Part shown: piece after piece, positions 19,932 to 30,699 of the stretch
Position numbering within the stretch: the first letter of the stretch is position 1
Layout: the number at the start of each line of letters is the position of its first letter
NCBI GenBank assembly: GCA_017163975.1
Contig: JAFFSR010000249.1
Span: 3,781,001 to 3,845,000 of the forward strand
Direction of reading: 5' to 3'
Length of the DNA: 64,000 bases
Origin: Anastatus disparis
Taxonomy: Eukaryota > Arthropoda > Insecta > Hymenoptera > Eupelmidae
Translations under genes and position numbers: made by a program
The notes under the pieces: model-generated
What the model was told of the DNA's origin: nothing
Database searches by the model: none
What the model saw: only the letters and a program-made list of their open reading frames with translations

Positions 19932-20405
19932 ATGGAATATGAGGTAGACATGATTGGTTTTAAGCAAATGGGTAATGAATATGTTCTAAAGGAAATAGCA
20001 ATCATTCCTCTCAACGACAGTGGTGATCCCATTGTTCATCTGTTCAAAAAACCTTTTTCATGGAAAAGGCTCTCTGACGAATTGCAAGAAGAAAACATTC
20101 GCCTTAAACATAATCACGGAATAGCTTGGAATACTGATGGGCTTGACTACTCTCAAATTGCAAACTTACTTCGTGAATATTTACATGATGCTACTAAAAA
20201 TTTAGTTCTGAATGAATTCAAACGTAAATGGCTGTTACGATTCAAGTTTCCTGCTTATAACATCAATCAATACGGCTATCCATCAAAACCATCTTTCAAG
20301 TGTGGTATCATATGCACAAACCATAATCCAATTTATAAAACTGTCTGTGCACTACACAATGTCAAACTCATGAAATTATTCTATCTCTCAAAAAATCATT
20401 TGTAA
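19932..20405 (+). CDS. Exonuclease-fold-like protein, right copy
   Basis: 157 intact codons beginning MEYEVDMIGFKQMGNEYVL at 19932, 39 bp after the capsid remnant. Landmarks: EIAIIPLND, VHLFKKPFSWKRL, KHNHGIAWNTDGLDY, NEFKRKWLL, and a Cys/His end CTNHNP with CALHNVKLM. These align in order with the minus-strand gene at 9187-10023, so the two are paralogues. 'D-x-x-GF', 'HG' and 'CALHNV' could correspond to Exo I, II and III sites of DEDD-type nucleases, though the Exo I Glu is not obvious; the biochemical role is inferred. It ends KNHL, shorter than the left copy by about 30 residues, so it may be truncated. It is the only uninterrupted frame of a recognisable family in the element. Right-arm subterminal repeats follow within 70 bp. 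Confidence 0.72.
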   Translation: MEYEVDMIGFKQMGNEYVLKEIAIIPLNDSGDPIVHLFKKPFSWKRLSDELQEENIRLKHNHGIAWNTDGLDYSQIANLLREYLHDATKNLVLNEFKRKWLLRFKFPAYNINQYGYPSKPSFKCGIICTNHNPIYKTVCALHNVKLMKLFYLSKNHL

Positions 20406-20528
20406 GAAAAAAAAGACAAAAAAAATAATAGGAAAAAAAAATTAAAGAAAAAAACAGTAGAAAACGCTATAGGCATTCTGGATCACGTTCGGATTCTAGA
20501 TCATTGAGGTGATCTACAATGCGTAAGG

Positions 20529-20602
20529 ATTCTGGATCACTTTGAGGAGAGAGGGGGTGATCCAGAATGAACTTGATCGGTTATGCCTATAGCTTATCTA
20601 CT
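20529..20602 (-). repeat. Polinton right terminal inverted repeat (74 bp)
   Basis: Reverse complement of the left TIR. The ATTCTGGATC / GATCCAGAAT pair (20529-20538 and 20559-20568) keeps exactly the same 20-bp spacing. Two more copies of the decamer lie just inside, at 20473-20484 and 20491-20502. Confidence 0.92.
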
Positions 20603-20608
20603 ATCATG
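20603..20608. repeat. Polinton target-site duplication, right (ATCATG)
   Basis: The hexamer directly outside the right TIR, identical to 5960-5965. It fixes the element's boundary to the base. Confidence 0.93.
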
Positions 20609-21150
20609 GCTGCAAAATTCTAAATGAATAAAAAATTATAAATCTCAACGAAAAAAATATTCCTAATTTCATATACTTAAAACCGTCATAAGTTCAGTTC
20701 TATTTAATCGAAAAATTTGATCGGGGATTAGTTTTAAAAATTTTTGTTATTATTAATAAAACATCAATAAATAAAAGCATAAACAAATTTTAAGAAAAGG
20801 CAATAATTGGAAAAATAGCACGATGCGCCATTATATAAATGCGTTAAAATCGATGAGTCTGAAGTCCCCGACGTTGTTACCAACGAAAATTTGACTTTTA
20901 TATAAATTCCTAAATTATGGTTTTAGAATAATAAAATGGATTAGAAAAAGCGATTAGACAATAAAAACGACTATTCGAATCATTCATAACTAAATTATAA
21001 TATATTAGAAAAAATTGATACTATAAGTGAAAAAGCGCCTTTTTTGACAAATCATAACATTTATATTGAACGCATTGATCTTTTTCTCTTGATGCAATAA
21101 TGCAGGATAAACTGGAATGAACGTATGAAAAAAATAATACTGGCAATCAA
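20609..21150. other. Right flank of the Polinton, no gene
   Basis: AT-rich non-coding DNA between the Polinton and the first satellite units. Nothing recognisable. Confidence 0.45.
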
Positions 21151-21718
21151 AACCATGAAACCGAACCTAACCTACCCATCGAAAAATCCCATCTAATTAA
21201 AAATATTTTACTTTAAAAAATTCCTATGACTTCGTTAGATTGATTAGCCTTTTTTTATCTATGTAATAACAAAAGCGACACTATAACGCATAAATAAAAA
21301 AATTATCATATCAATCGAGACCACGGAACCTAACCTACCCGTCGAAAAATCCCATCTAATTAAAGATATGTCACTTTAAAAATTGTCATGACTTTGTTTG
21401 ATAGATTAGCCTTAATTATTAGATTATCCTTGATGCGATAAGAAATGTGACACAAAAACGTGTGTATAATAACCTAACCAGCAAAAAATGTCATCTAATG
21501 AAAGATATCTTACTTTAAAAAATTCTCGTATATTTGTTTGATGAATTAGCCTTTATATCGATGCAATAAAAAAGGTGACACTAAAATGCGCGAATAAAAA
21601 AATCATCATGTTAATAGAGACTACGGAACCTAACCTGACTGGCGAGAAATGCCATCTGATGGAAGATATCTCACTTTCCGAAATTCCTTTCCAAAATGTC
21701 TTTGTTTAATGGATTTTT
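21151..21718. repeat. ~160-bp satellite with CCTAACC motif, left block
   Basis: Degenerate tandem units with the order 'GGAACCTAACCTACC', 'CGAAAAATCCCATCTAATTAAA', 'ATATCTCACTTTAAAAAATTC', 'TTTGTTTGATGGATTAGCC', 'GATGCAATAACAAAGGCGACAC', spaced about 140-165 bp (anchors near 21161, 21328, 21468 and 21626). The CCTAA steps recall insect telomere repeats but occur only once or twice per unit. The array continues after the transposon inserted at 21719. Confidence 0.8.
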
Positions 21719-22436
21719 GAAGTGAAACTTCTTTGCCGACGATATACACTTCCCATAAGATACATATAACAATAATTATACGGAAGTAAATTGATTTCAT
21801 GACGGTACATGCAAGGGAACTTATGAAACGGAAGTGTTATATATAGGTGAAGCGTCCGCGCCTTCTATATGCAAATCAAGGTACTATATACGTATAAAGA
21901 AAAATTCGCGGGACTGACTTGATGACAAACGCACAGATATAGTATACATACTATATGTGCAATACAAATATCTGAATCTGAATGAATGAAGAAAGCGATA
22001 GCGCGCATTTTCTTTCGATGGAAAACCTCTCTCTTCCCTATATTATTTGAACGTGCACGTGCAAGCAAATGTTTCTTATTTACGTTATCATAAGCCAATT
22101 ATTTCAAACATTACTCTTGCTACAAATGATAACACAGCCTCACAAAAAATAGTTGGTGGTTCTGGGATGGAGACTATACTTTTCTTTTGTATTTTTTCTC
22201 GCTAAATCCGTATCCGGTGTCAAAAATAGGGGTTTGGCCGCATATTTTGAACATAACCTCAAAAAACTGTCGAAAAACCGTGTTTCTGTGGAAAAAGATA
22301 AGAAAAAAAAATGAAAATTGTTTCCAGCACATTAAAAACACTTTATTTTTAAGTATTTGAGCCTGCTGAATCCGAATTTGTTATGGGAAAAGAGTGTCGA
22401 CTGCCTAATTTTGAAGATAACCTCGAAATACTACTC

Positions 22437-23640
22437 GAAAGTCAATTCGCACAAGAGCTGGATTGACTTACGCTTGCGTGTACGCTTGTCTTCGAACGAC
22501 CTATGCAAAGGATTCTTACATCTCTTTTTCTTATTAGGTTGTACTTCTCTTTTTAGCATCCAGCAATAGCCCGCCATCATGTTTACGCTACATTTTCCTT
22601 GCCATCTACGTTCAAATTCCTTCATATCCTGATGAAATCTTTCACCATGCTCTTCACTGTAGTCACCTAGGACTAGTGGAAATTCATCATTGTGCGAATC
22701 AAGAAAGTGGAGTTTTAATTTCATTAAGCAACCTAATTTTTTGAAATTTTTTACCATATTTTCTACGATGCTCTTGTAGTTCTCATCTTTATTGTTACCA
22801 AGAAATTTTGTTGCAACATATTTAAAACTCAACCAGGCTGCCTTCTCGGTATTATTCGTACTTGTTGACGAATTCTCCGTCCCTGAACATTTTGCGAATT
22901 TGAGGTCCATCAAAGATACCTTTCTTTAATTTAACCAGAGTTATATTCGTAAAGATGATTTCTAAGTATTTGGAGCATCGACCTTCTTTATCAAGAGCTT
23001 TAATAAATTGTTTCATCAGCCCTAATTTAATATGTAAAGGCGGTCAGAGGATTTTGCTAGGATTGACAAGAGGACGATTGATGACATTGCTGGAACCTGG
23101 AGTAAGTGATGGTCTCGCTGGCCACACTTTTGTATTATAGTGTTTTGCTCTATCTCGACTGTCGAACATGCATAAATAACATGGGTACTTGTTGAAACCT
23201 GATTGTTGACCTAGTATCATTGACAATATCTTCAGATCTCTGCAAATTAACCATTCATGCTCACTATACTTTATTTTATATAAAACGTTTTCGATGTTAC
23301 AGTATTCTTCTTTGAGTACAGTTGAATGAGCCAGTGATAACGGAGCATACTCGTTCTTATTGTGAAGAAGAACTGCCTTCAAGCTTCGCTTAGATGAATC
23401 GATGAATAACCTCCACTGTTCTGGCTTGTATGAATTTGGTTTAAACTCATTAATAAGTCCTTGTACATCAGCGCAATACACTAGATCAGATTCGCTAGTG
23501 AAGTATGACCGAAACGCTTCTTCTCGGTTTTGATAAAATGTAACTTTTACGTCCTTTTCTAATACATTGAAAGACTTTAATTGAGAAGTCATTAATTCAG
23601 CTGCATCCTTTGCTGATCCAGCATTCCTAAACATGTCATT
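22437..23640 (-). pseudogene. Transposon-encoded protein, HGERFHQD family, left arm
   Basis: Reads leftward. RNAGSAKDAAELM, IDSSKRSLKAVLLHNKNEYA, KIKYSEHEWLICRDLK, LGQQSGFNKYPCYLCMFDSR, then a TGA (23041-23043), PLHIKLGLMKQFIKALDKEG, a frame change near 22865, FLGNNKDENY, LHFLDSHNDEFPLVLGDYSE, EHGERFHQDM and MMAGYCWMLKRE. I remember this protein as very abundant in arthropod and hydra genomes, in transposon-like contexts; the superfamily is not clear to me. The Cys pair in YPCYLCMFD could bind metal, and the HGERFHQD run may be part of an active site (inference). Two lesions. It lacks a clear start because the acidic N-terminal part lies in the shared central region. Confidence 0.6.
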
Positions 23641-23915
23641 AAGTTAAGCTTGAGAGATCTTTTTTTGGCTTTTCTCTTTACCAATGGGAACATATTCCTC
23701 ATCACTGTACGAAGACAGTTCTTCTTCACTTTCGATAGATTCACTTTCTGCTGTCCTCATCGATTCATTTTCGTTTATCGAATTCGATAAAACTGGAGAT
23801 AAAAGTAAAATAAAGTTTCTGAAACCAGCTATTTGGAAAAAACCATTAGGTAAAAGTGATTGTTACACTTGCGTGACAAATTTAAGTGGGGTAAAAAAAG
23901 CGACCAGATAAAATA

Positions 23916-24980
23916 TTGTATGCGACAGTTTTTAGTGTCGTTCGTCCGCAGAAGCAAATAGTCGAAAGTTTGATAGATGAGGCTTCACGAGACAGCTTTA
24001 TACAAGGAATGGATATTATGCTAGTTGATTGTGGTACAGAAGAAGGCGTAGAAAATCTTAATAACCATACAGACGACGATACTGACGAAAATGAATCGAT
24101 GAGGACAGCAGAAAGTGAATCCGTCGAAAGTGAAGAAGAACTGTCTTCGTACAGTCATAAGGAATGTTTCCATTGGTAAAAAGAAAAGCCAAAAAAAGAT
24201 CTCTCAAGCTAGGAATGCTGGATTAGCAAAAGATGCAGCTGAATTAATGGCTTCTTAATTAAAGTCTTTCAATGTATTAGAAAAGGACGTAAAAGTTACA
24301 TTTTATCGAAACCGAGAAGAAGCCTTTCGATCATACTTCACTAGCGAATCTGATCTAGTGTATTGCACTGATGTACAAGGACTTATTAATGAGTTTGAAC
24401 CAAATTTATACAAGCCAGCAGAGTGGAGGTTATCCATCGATTCATCTAAGCGAAGCTTGAAGGCAGTTCTTCTTCACAATAAGAACGAGTATGCTCCGTT
24501 ACAATTGGCTCATTCAACTGTACTCAAAGAAGAATACTGTAACATCGAAAAAGTTTTAAATAAAATAAAGTATAGTAAGCATGAATGGTTAATTTGCGGA
24601 AATCTGAAAATGTTGTCAATGATACTAGGTCAACAATCAGGTTTTACCAAGTACCCATGTTATTTATGCATGTTTGACAGTCGAGATAGAGCAAAAACAC
24701 TGTAATACAAAAGTGTGGCCAGCGAGACCATCACTTACTCCAGGTTCCAGCAATGTCATCAATCGTCTTCTTGTCGATCCTAGCAAAATCTTTTACCGCC
24801 TTTACATATTAAATTAGGGCTGATGAAACAATTTATTAAAGCTCTTGATAAAGAAGGTCGATGCTCCAAACACTTAGAAACCATCTTTACGAATATAACT
24901 CTGGTTAAATTAAAGGAAGGTATCTTTGAGGTTATGTTCAAAATATGCGGCCAACCCCCTATTTTTGACGCCGGGTTCGG
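23916..24980 (+). pseudogene. Same transposon protein, right arm (inverted copy, truncated)
   Basis: Mirror copy of the left-arm gene. It keeps more of the N-terminus (RPQKQIVESLIDEASRDSFI, GMDIMLVDCGTEEG, and an acidic run ending ESEEELSSYS). It frameshifts near 24170, has a TAA in 'ELMAS*LKSF', then runs VLEKDVKVTFYRNREEAFRS and GQQSGFTKYPCYLCMFDSRD. It breaks again after RAK, and the C-terminal half with the HGERFHQD motif is deleted, joining directly to terminal sequence near 24925. Differences from the left arm are scattered substitutions, so the duplication is old. Confidence 0.6.
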
Positions 24981-25336
24981 ATTCAGCGGGAAAAAATACA
25001 AAAGAAAAGTATAGTCTACATCCCAGAACCACCAACTTTTTTTTTGTGGGCCTGTGAAATAGTTTTGATAATTGTGAAGAAAATTAAACTATTATTGTAT
25101 TTTAGTAGAATGAATATTATTAACAATATTTTTATACACTATCTGATTTGAAATTTAAAAAAATTAATTCTTTAAATAAATTATTTTAATTTAGTTTTAT
25201 TTAATTTTATAATTATTTAGTTTTATTTAATTTTATAATTATTTAATTTTAAAATTATTTTAAAATTAAATGAAACAGTGATAGAACTTAAATAAACATC
25301 TATGAGTTATATGATTTCGCAAAGAAGTTTCACTTC

Positions 25337-25558
25337 TGTCGACCAGACCCAAGGACTACAACACCAGTTTTTTTCTTTTTTATTCATGCAATAACAAAGG
25401 CGACACTAAAATGCACATATTAAAAAATTATCATGTCTATCAAGACACCGGAACCTAACCTATTCGGCGAAAATTGCAATCTAATAAAATATATCTTACT
25501 TAAAAAAATTCTTATGTGTTTGTTCAATGGAATAGCCTTTTTATTATTTTACTACGTT
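25337..25558. repeat. ~160-bp satellite, continuation after the transposon
   Basis: Picks up the unit with 'ATTCATGCAATAACAAAGGCGACAC' and 'CCGGAACCTAACC', ending 'AATAGCCTTTTTATT', where the palindrome-bearing repeat begins. Confidence 0.75.
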
Positions 25559-25563
25559 ACTAC

Positions 25564-25604
<41 letters not shown>

Positions 25605-25636
25605 TTTTATTATTATTATTAATTAACTCGCTTTGG

Positions 25637-25683
<47 letters not shown>

Positions 25684-26937
25684 TCGGTACGAATTTTGCA
25701 ACCGATTGTAAACTAACTTCCTGATGAGCTAGAGACTTGAAATTTTAAATATAGCTCGGAACTGGATGACAATGCAATATTATAAAAAAAATATATATAT
25801 CTACCGAACAATATATTAATATATTCAATCATATACGGAGATGTTGGCAAAATTGAAGATTTGAAGATTTTATATATAGATACACTTTTAACATTAGTGT
25901 CTAAACATCTTCGAAAATTTTAAAAATCTTCTTTTGATATATTAATATATTAATATATTAATATATTAATATATCAAATATAGTAATATATTAATATATT
26001 AATATATCAAATATATTAATATATCAAATATATTAATATATTAATATATTAATATATCAAATATATTAATATATTAATATATTAATATATCAAATATATT
26101 AATATATTAATATGTTCAATATTATATTTTTGCATGCATTGTTGGATAATATAATTAAATATATATTCCCACCGAAAAATATATTAATACAATTATATAC
26201 GGAGATATTGGAAAAATTGAAATTTTGAAGATTTTATATATAGATATACTTTTAACATTAGTGTCTAACCATCTTCGAAAATTTTTAAAATTCTTTAACT
26301 TCTCATATTGCAATTAGACATAAATTACAGCATTTTCTATTATACATATAGAATTGGAGACTGTATTTTATTCATTTTATGGTCTAACAATGCATAAAAC
26401 AATAAATCTTGGTTGAATTTCTAATGGCGTCATTATCGTCAAAATGGCGGGAAACTCACCATGCGATTACGTGTTCTCTAAAAAAAATAGATGAAACACG
26501 TTTTAGTCCCTTGACAACAATATATATGCTATATAATATGCACTGTTGGACAACACGATAAATAATATTAATAATAATAATAATAATACCAAAATGTATA
26601 AGATAATATTTAAATAAAAAAAAATTTTCAATCTACCACGTTTTTAATTGAACTAAAAAGTATAAAATAATATTAAAAATAAAAAAAAACTTTTAATGTA
26701 CTACGTTTTTATAATGAACCAAAAGTATAAAATAATGTGTAATGAAATGAAAAGTGAATAATGATTTGAAATAAAAAAACGTGGGGCGCATACAATACAT
26801 AATAATAAACATGCGCCCCACGTTTTTTTATTTCAAATCATTATTCACTTTTCATTTCATTACACATTATTTTATACTTTTTGGTTCATTATAAAAACGT
26901 AGTACATTAAAAAGTTTTTTTTTTATTTTTAATATTA
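25559..26937 (-). mobile_element. Palindrome-bearing repeat (copy A, reverse orientation)
   Basis: A 1.38 kb non-coding repeat also present at 50351-51717 (opposite orientation) and from 63610. From its ACTACGT end: poly(T) of over 40 bp, GTCT tetranucleotide repeats (25641-25684), a unique block with 'GATGAGCTAGAGACTTGAAA', an ATATATTA-type array (about 25935-26115), a block with 'GGCGGGAAACTCACCATGCG', and a ~300-bp near-perfect palindrome centred near 26800 with the GC-rich core AACGTGGGGCGCAT. Flanks join as 'AATAGCCTTTTTATT' + 'AATGCAATAACAAAGG', the normal satellite order, so it is a clean insertion. Boundaries were deduced from copy B and its empty site. Confidence 0.75.
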
Positions 26938-27202
26938 TTTATTAATGCAATAACAAAGGAGATATTATAATTCATGTATAGAAAAAACATGTCGACACTA
27001 CGGAACCTAACCTACCTGGCGAAAAACCCCATTTAATTGAAGATATCTTAATTTAAAAAATTCTCATAATTTTGTTTGATGGGTCAGCTTTTTCTTCTCG
27101 ATGCGATAAGAAATGCGTTACAAAAATGCGTGTACAACAAAATCGTCATGTCAATTGAGACTAGGAAACCTAACCAAATCAGCAAAAAATGCCATCTAAT
27201 TA
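26938..27202. repeat. ~160-bp satellite block
   Basis: Units with 'CGGAACCTAACCTACCTGGC' and 'GGAAACCTAACCAAATCAGC', interrupted again at 27203 by the short palindrome element. Confidence 0.75.
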
Positions 27203-27470
27203 AATAATATTAAAAATAAAAAAAAAACTTTTTAATGTACTACGTTTTTATAATGAACCAAAAAGTATAAAATAATGTGTAATAAAATGAATAATGATTT
27301 GAAATAAAAAAACGTGGGGCGCATGTTTATTATTATGTATTGTATGCGCCCCACGTTTTTTTATTTCAAATCATTATTCATTTTATTACACATTATTTTA
27401 TACTTTTTGTACGTAGAAATAAAACGTAGTAATAAAATAAAAACGTAGTAAAAAAACGTAGTAATAAAAT
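27203..27470 (+). mobile_element. Palindrome-bearing repeat, short derivative (copy D)
   Basis: Only the palindromic head of the family (TAATATTAAAAAT..., core CGTGGGGCGCAT / ATGCGCCCCACG centred near 27333) plus 'ACGTAGTAATAAAA' ends. It is inserted into a satellite unit between 'GCCATCTAATTAA' and 'ATATCTCACTTT'. About 270 bp; a MITE-like deletion derivative or the progenitor of the larger copies. Confidence 0.75.
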
Positions 27471-28152
27471 ATCTCACTTTGAAAAATTCTCGTATATTTG
27501 TTTGATAAATTAGCCTTTATGTCGATATAATAAAAATGACAGCACTAAACGCATGCTTAAAAAAATAAATATGTCGATCGCGACTACGGAAACCAACCTA
27601 ACCGGCGAAAAATCCTATTTAATGGGAAATATCTTACTTAAAAAAATTCCTATTATTTTGTTTGATTTATTAGCTTTTTATACTTGATGCGATAAAGAAG
27701 GCGACAAGATACGTGTATAAAAAATCATCGTGTCAATCGAGACTAGAAAACCTAACCTAATTGGTCAAAAATAATATATAATTAAGTGTATCGTACTTGA
27801 AAAATCTCCCATGTCTTTCTTTTATGGATAAGCCTTCTTTTATTGGATTAATAAGACAGGCGACACTAAACTGCGCGTATAAAGCAATCATCATGTCAAT
27901 AGAGACTACGAAACTTGACCTTACCGCCGAAAAATGCCATCAAATTTATGATATCTTATTTTTAAAAATCCCCATGACTTTCTGATAAATTAACCTTCTC
28001 TTCCCGATTCGATAAGGAAAGCGATACTTTTATGCATGTGCAATAAAATCATTATGTCAATCGAGACTAGAGAACCTAACCTAACCGGCGAAAAATGTCA
28101 TCTAATTAAAGATATCTCACTTTAGGAAATTCCTATGACTTCGTTTGATGGA
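27471..28152. repeat. ~160-bp satellite, right block
   Basis: Four further degenerate units with CCTAACC anchors near 27597, 27750, 27912 (diverged, CTTGACCTTACC) and 28077. The array ends at the TTAA of the next element. Confidence 0.75.
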
Positions 28153-29558
28153 TTAAGGTAGTTCTTAGCCAACTACGGAAGTCAATATAGAACTAATAAT
28201 GAAAAAATAAATTCAGAAATATTTAATTTTCTCATCATAAAAAATCATTAAATTCAATTATAAGAATTTACAATTGTGTTCTGCATAATTAAAATGAAAA
28301 ATTCATTGATAATTGTTTAAAGTAGACTTTCAAGTTTCAAGTAGTAGTAAGCAATCATGAAAACGTGACAACATCGGATAATCTTACATTCATAAGATAT
28401 ATTTTGACGAACTCTAACCTAACATTGTCTAACCTCTCTCACTCTAACCTAACATTGGTTTGTACATTGTCCAAACTGCTACAAAACAACTATTCTGAAC
28501 TCAGAAATGTTAAAAAATAAACAATATAAGGATCCTATTATTTGAACACAAAATTTTTTTCTTTCTGATAAGTGTAACAAAAAATGTTAATAACTTTTTC
28601 TTCTAAAATGAAAACTTTTTGATTTATGTGATTTATAAAAAAAAGTCTTTTAACAACTTCTCTATAAAGCTGATAGATTTTGAGATAGAAATAATATAAA
28701 ACAAAAATTTATAAAATTTGTGAATTTTTATCTCAAAATCTATCAACTTTATAGAGAAGTCGTTAAAAGACTTTTTTTTATAAATCACAAAGAACTAAGC
28801 TATATTTTTAGAAATATGTTTTCTCAAATATTAAAAAAGTTCAAATTTGGTCTTAAATCACCGATGCTGATTATCACACATTATAAACTATTAACTCAAA
28901 AAGTTTTTATTTTAGAAGAAAAAGTTATTAACATTTTTTGTTACACTTATCATAAAGAAGGAGATTCCATGTTTGGATCAAATAATTTTGACAAGTTGAT
29001 TTTTTTCATTTCTAAGTTCCAAAATAGGTAGCTTAGCAAAACAATTAATTTTTATTGCAAATAATAGCAATTGTTTGACAAAAGTTTAGGTGCAATAGTA
29101 AATATAATGTAATAAATAATAACTGTTATGAATTATTAATTTTTTTTACAGATCTATATTATTTTTATAATTTTTTCTAGCTTTTCTACTTATTACCGAA
29201 AAGAAAATATCCGAATAAAAAAAAATAATAAAAAATTATAACTTATACGAACACTTTTTCTGTGCTATTATATTTCATAATTCAAAAAAATATAAAAAAT
29301 AATAACTAATAATAACGCTTATAAATACGCAGCGATTTAGAATAATTACTGATAAATATTATTATAGTCTCAAATCTAGACTTTATAAACTGTTATTATT
29401 TTGTAATAATTTTTATTATTTATTATTCTTTAATATTTTCTATTAGTTCTTTCAATTTCCATCTGGGATTTAATTAAAAACATAATAGCAGAAAAAACCT
29501 ATGTTAAATGTTTGTAAATTCAAACGCGTAGTAAAGTGTTGAGTGTATTATATATGTA

Positions 29559-29605
<47 letters not shown>

Positions 29606-30002
29606 TGCAACGTTGCCACGTTACGCCGTTTTAGAAAAACTCTGTGAGAATCCTCGGAGTATCAGTTCTTAGATTAAGATTATTAAATAACTAGGTAGTG
29701 GATCGTCTTGAAATTTTGATATAATAATCTTTAGGATTCGAAGTAAATTTCCTCCAATTTTCAGTACAATGTCATGGCTATCGAAATACATAGAGTAAAA
29801 TAACTCTCGCATTTTAGCTGCCGATGCCATACTCTGATAAGAAGCAATATTAAAAGTTATGATTTTTTGCAGATCATATCTTTTAAACCGTGTAGTGAAT
29901 CACTCTAAAATTTTGCACCGTTATTTTATGATAGTTAATGTAAATTTCCTGAAAAAATGAACTTTTTTTCATGACTTTCGATTTAGCTAAGAACTACCTT
30001 AA
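28153..30002. mobile_element. TTAA-flanked non-autonomous element, 1.85 kb
   Basis: TTAAGGTAGTTCTTAGC at 28153 is mirrored by GCTAAGAACTACCTTAA at 29986-30002, an exact 17-bp inverted end including the TTAA target. No transposase. Inside, 28560-28960 is an imperfect palindrome ('ATAAAAAAAAGTCTTTTAAC' against 'GTTAAAAGACTTTTTTTTAT'), and a TA dinucleotide run lies at 29563-29603. The 103-codon frame at 28720-29031 lies across the palindrome and looks fortuitous. TTAA at both ends suggests a piggyBac-type integrase in trans. Confidence 0.75.
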
Positions 30003-30690
30003 GTCGCGGCATCATGTGAAAGTCGACGAAAATCGAATGTATCAATGTATGATAAGAAACCGGATGAAATGTAATTGGTTATTACTTTCTTGTACGTAGT
30101 TATAAAAAAAAATATGCCAGACACATGGGGTGGTTTCGTCACCCTCCCCAGACTACCACTATCATGACTATTTAAGCGATTTCTTAGGATTATAGGAAAC
30201 CAACTGGTTTATTCAGCAAGGGCGCAAAGATGGGATTTCCGTCTCGAGAAGGAATGTTTTGTATGAGCGAAGCGAGGACGAAAAATCCACCCTAGGGCCG
30301 GTATCCTCAACTCGCTTGTGGTGCACATACTATTTTTCGACCCGGTGGACGCTAAGTGCGCATTTTGCGCCGACTGGGTCAGAAAAGACATTTTTGCCCC
30401 CTTTTGCCGGACGCTTTAAGAATAGCCAATGTAAGATCGGCAGAAGGTGGAAAAGACGAATGACGGAAAGATAAAAGAAAGTAACCGAGTTTAACACATT
30501 TAGTTATGCTAGAGAGTACCTGGGCTTTATTGCATTTTCATTAACTCTTATCTACAACGTCGATTACGATCATTCAAGATAACAAAATTAACCTAACTTA
30601 TGTAAAACGATAAAACTAAACCTTACTTTAATAAATGTGCGAAATTAAATAAGTTTATTTGCGCCACTTGTTGACGAGTAGCTGATTTAG
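30003..30690. other. Mixed-composition DNA with a GC-richer island (30181-30480)
   Basis: The island holds 'GAGCGAAGCGAGGACG', 'CCGGTATCCTCAACTCGC' and 'GCGCCGACTGGGTC'. A 60-codon minus-strand frame (30209-30391) lies in it but ends without recognisable motif. The 'GAGCGAAGCGAGG' core recurs at 42725-42745 ('CCGAGCGAAGCGAGGGTG'), so it is probably part of a dispersed element rather than a gene. A telomere-like CTAACCTAACTT step is at 30590. Confidence 0.4.
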
Positions 30691-30699
30691 CTTAAATTC

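Larger units (their letters stand above)
5966..20602. mobile_element. Polinton/Maverick element, complete ends, decayed genes
   Basis: A 14,637-bp self-synthesising DNA transposon (virus-like). Both termini start AGTAGATAAGC reading inward and are flanked by the identical hexamer ATCATG, the 6-bp target duplication typical of Polintons. Hallmark genes present are protein-primed PolB, retrovirus-like integrase, FtsK/HerA-type packaging ATPase, a PLA2-domain structural protein and the tail of the major capsid protein. The protease and most of the capsid gene are missing. The length is near the lower end of the usual 15-20 kb, as expected after such a deletion. Nearly all genes carry stops, so it cannot mobilise itself. 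It may lie in an intron of lingerer, but that is inference. Confidence 0.96.
21719..25336. mobile_element. Transposon with 18-bp TIRs inserted in satellite, carrying an inverted duplication
   Basis: Left end GAAGTGAAACTTCTTTGC (21719-21736) and right end GCAAAGAAGTTTCACTTC (25319-25336) are perfect inverted repeats. Satellite lies on both sides. Inside, 22133-25057 is a second, larger inverted structure: 'CACAAAAAATAGTTGGTGGT' and 'TTCTGGGATGGAGACTATAC' on the left are mirrored at 24990-25057. Either two elements are nested, or one element has duplicated its core in reverse. No target duplication could be fixed. Confidence 0.65.

Noticed and set aside
25433..25711. 92-codon frame with Phe and Leu-Ser-Val-Cys runs.
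   Set aside because: Produced by poly(T) and GTCT microsatellites inside the palindrome-bearing repeat; the same happens in reverse at 51602-51808.
28720..29031. 103-codon frame inside the 1.85 kb TTAA element.
   Set aside because: It spans one arm of an internal palindrome, is very A/T-driven, and has no recognisable domain.
30209..30474. Overlapping 60- and 71-codon frames in the GC-richer island.
   Set aside because: Both strands are open because of composition; the island's words recur elsewhere as a dispersed motif.
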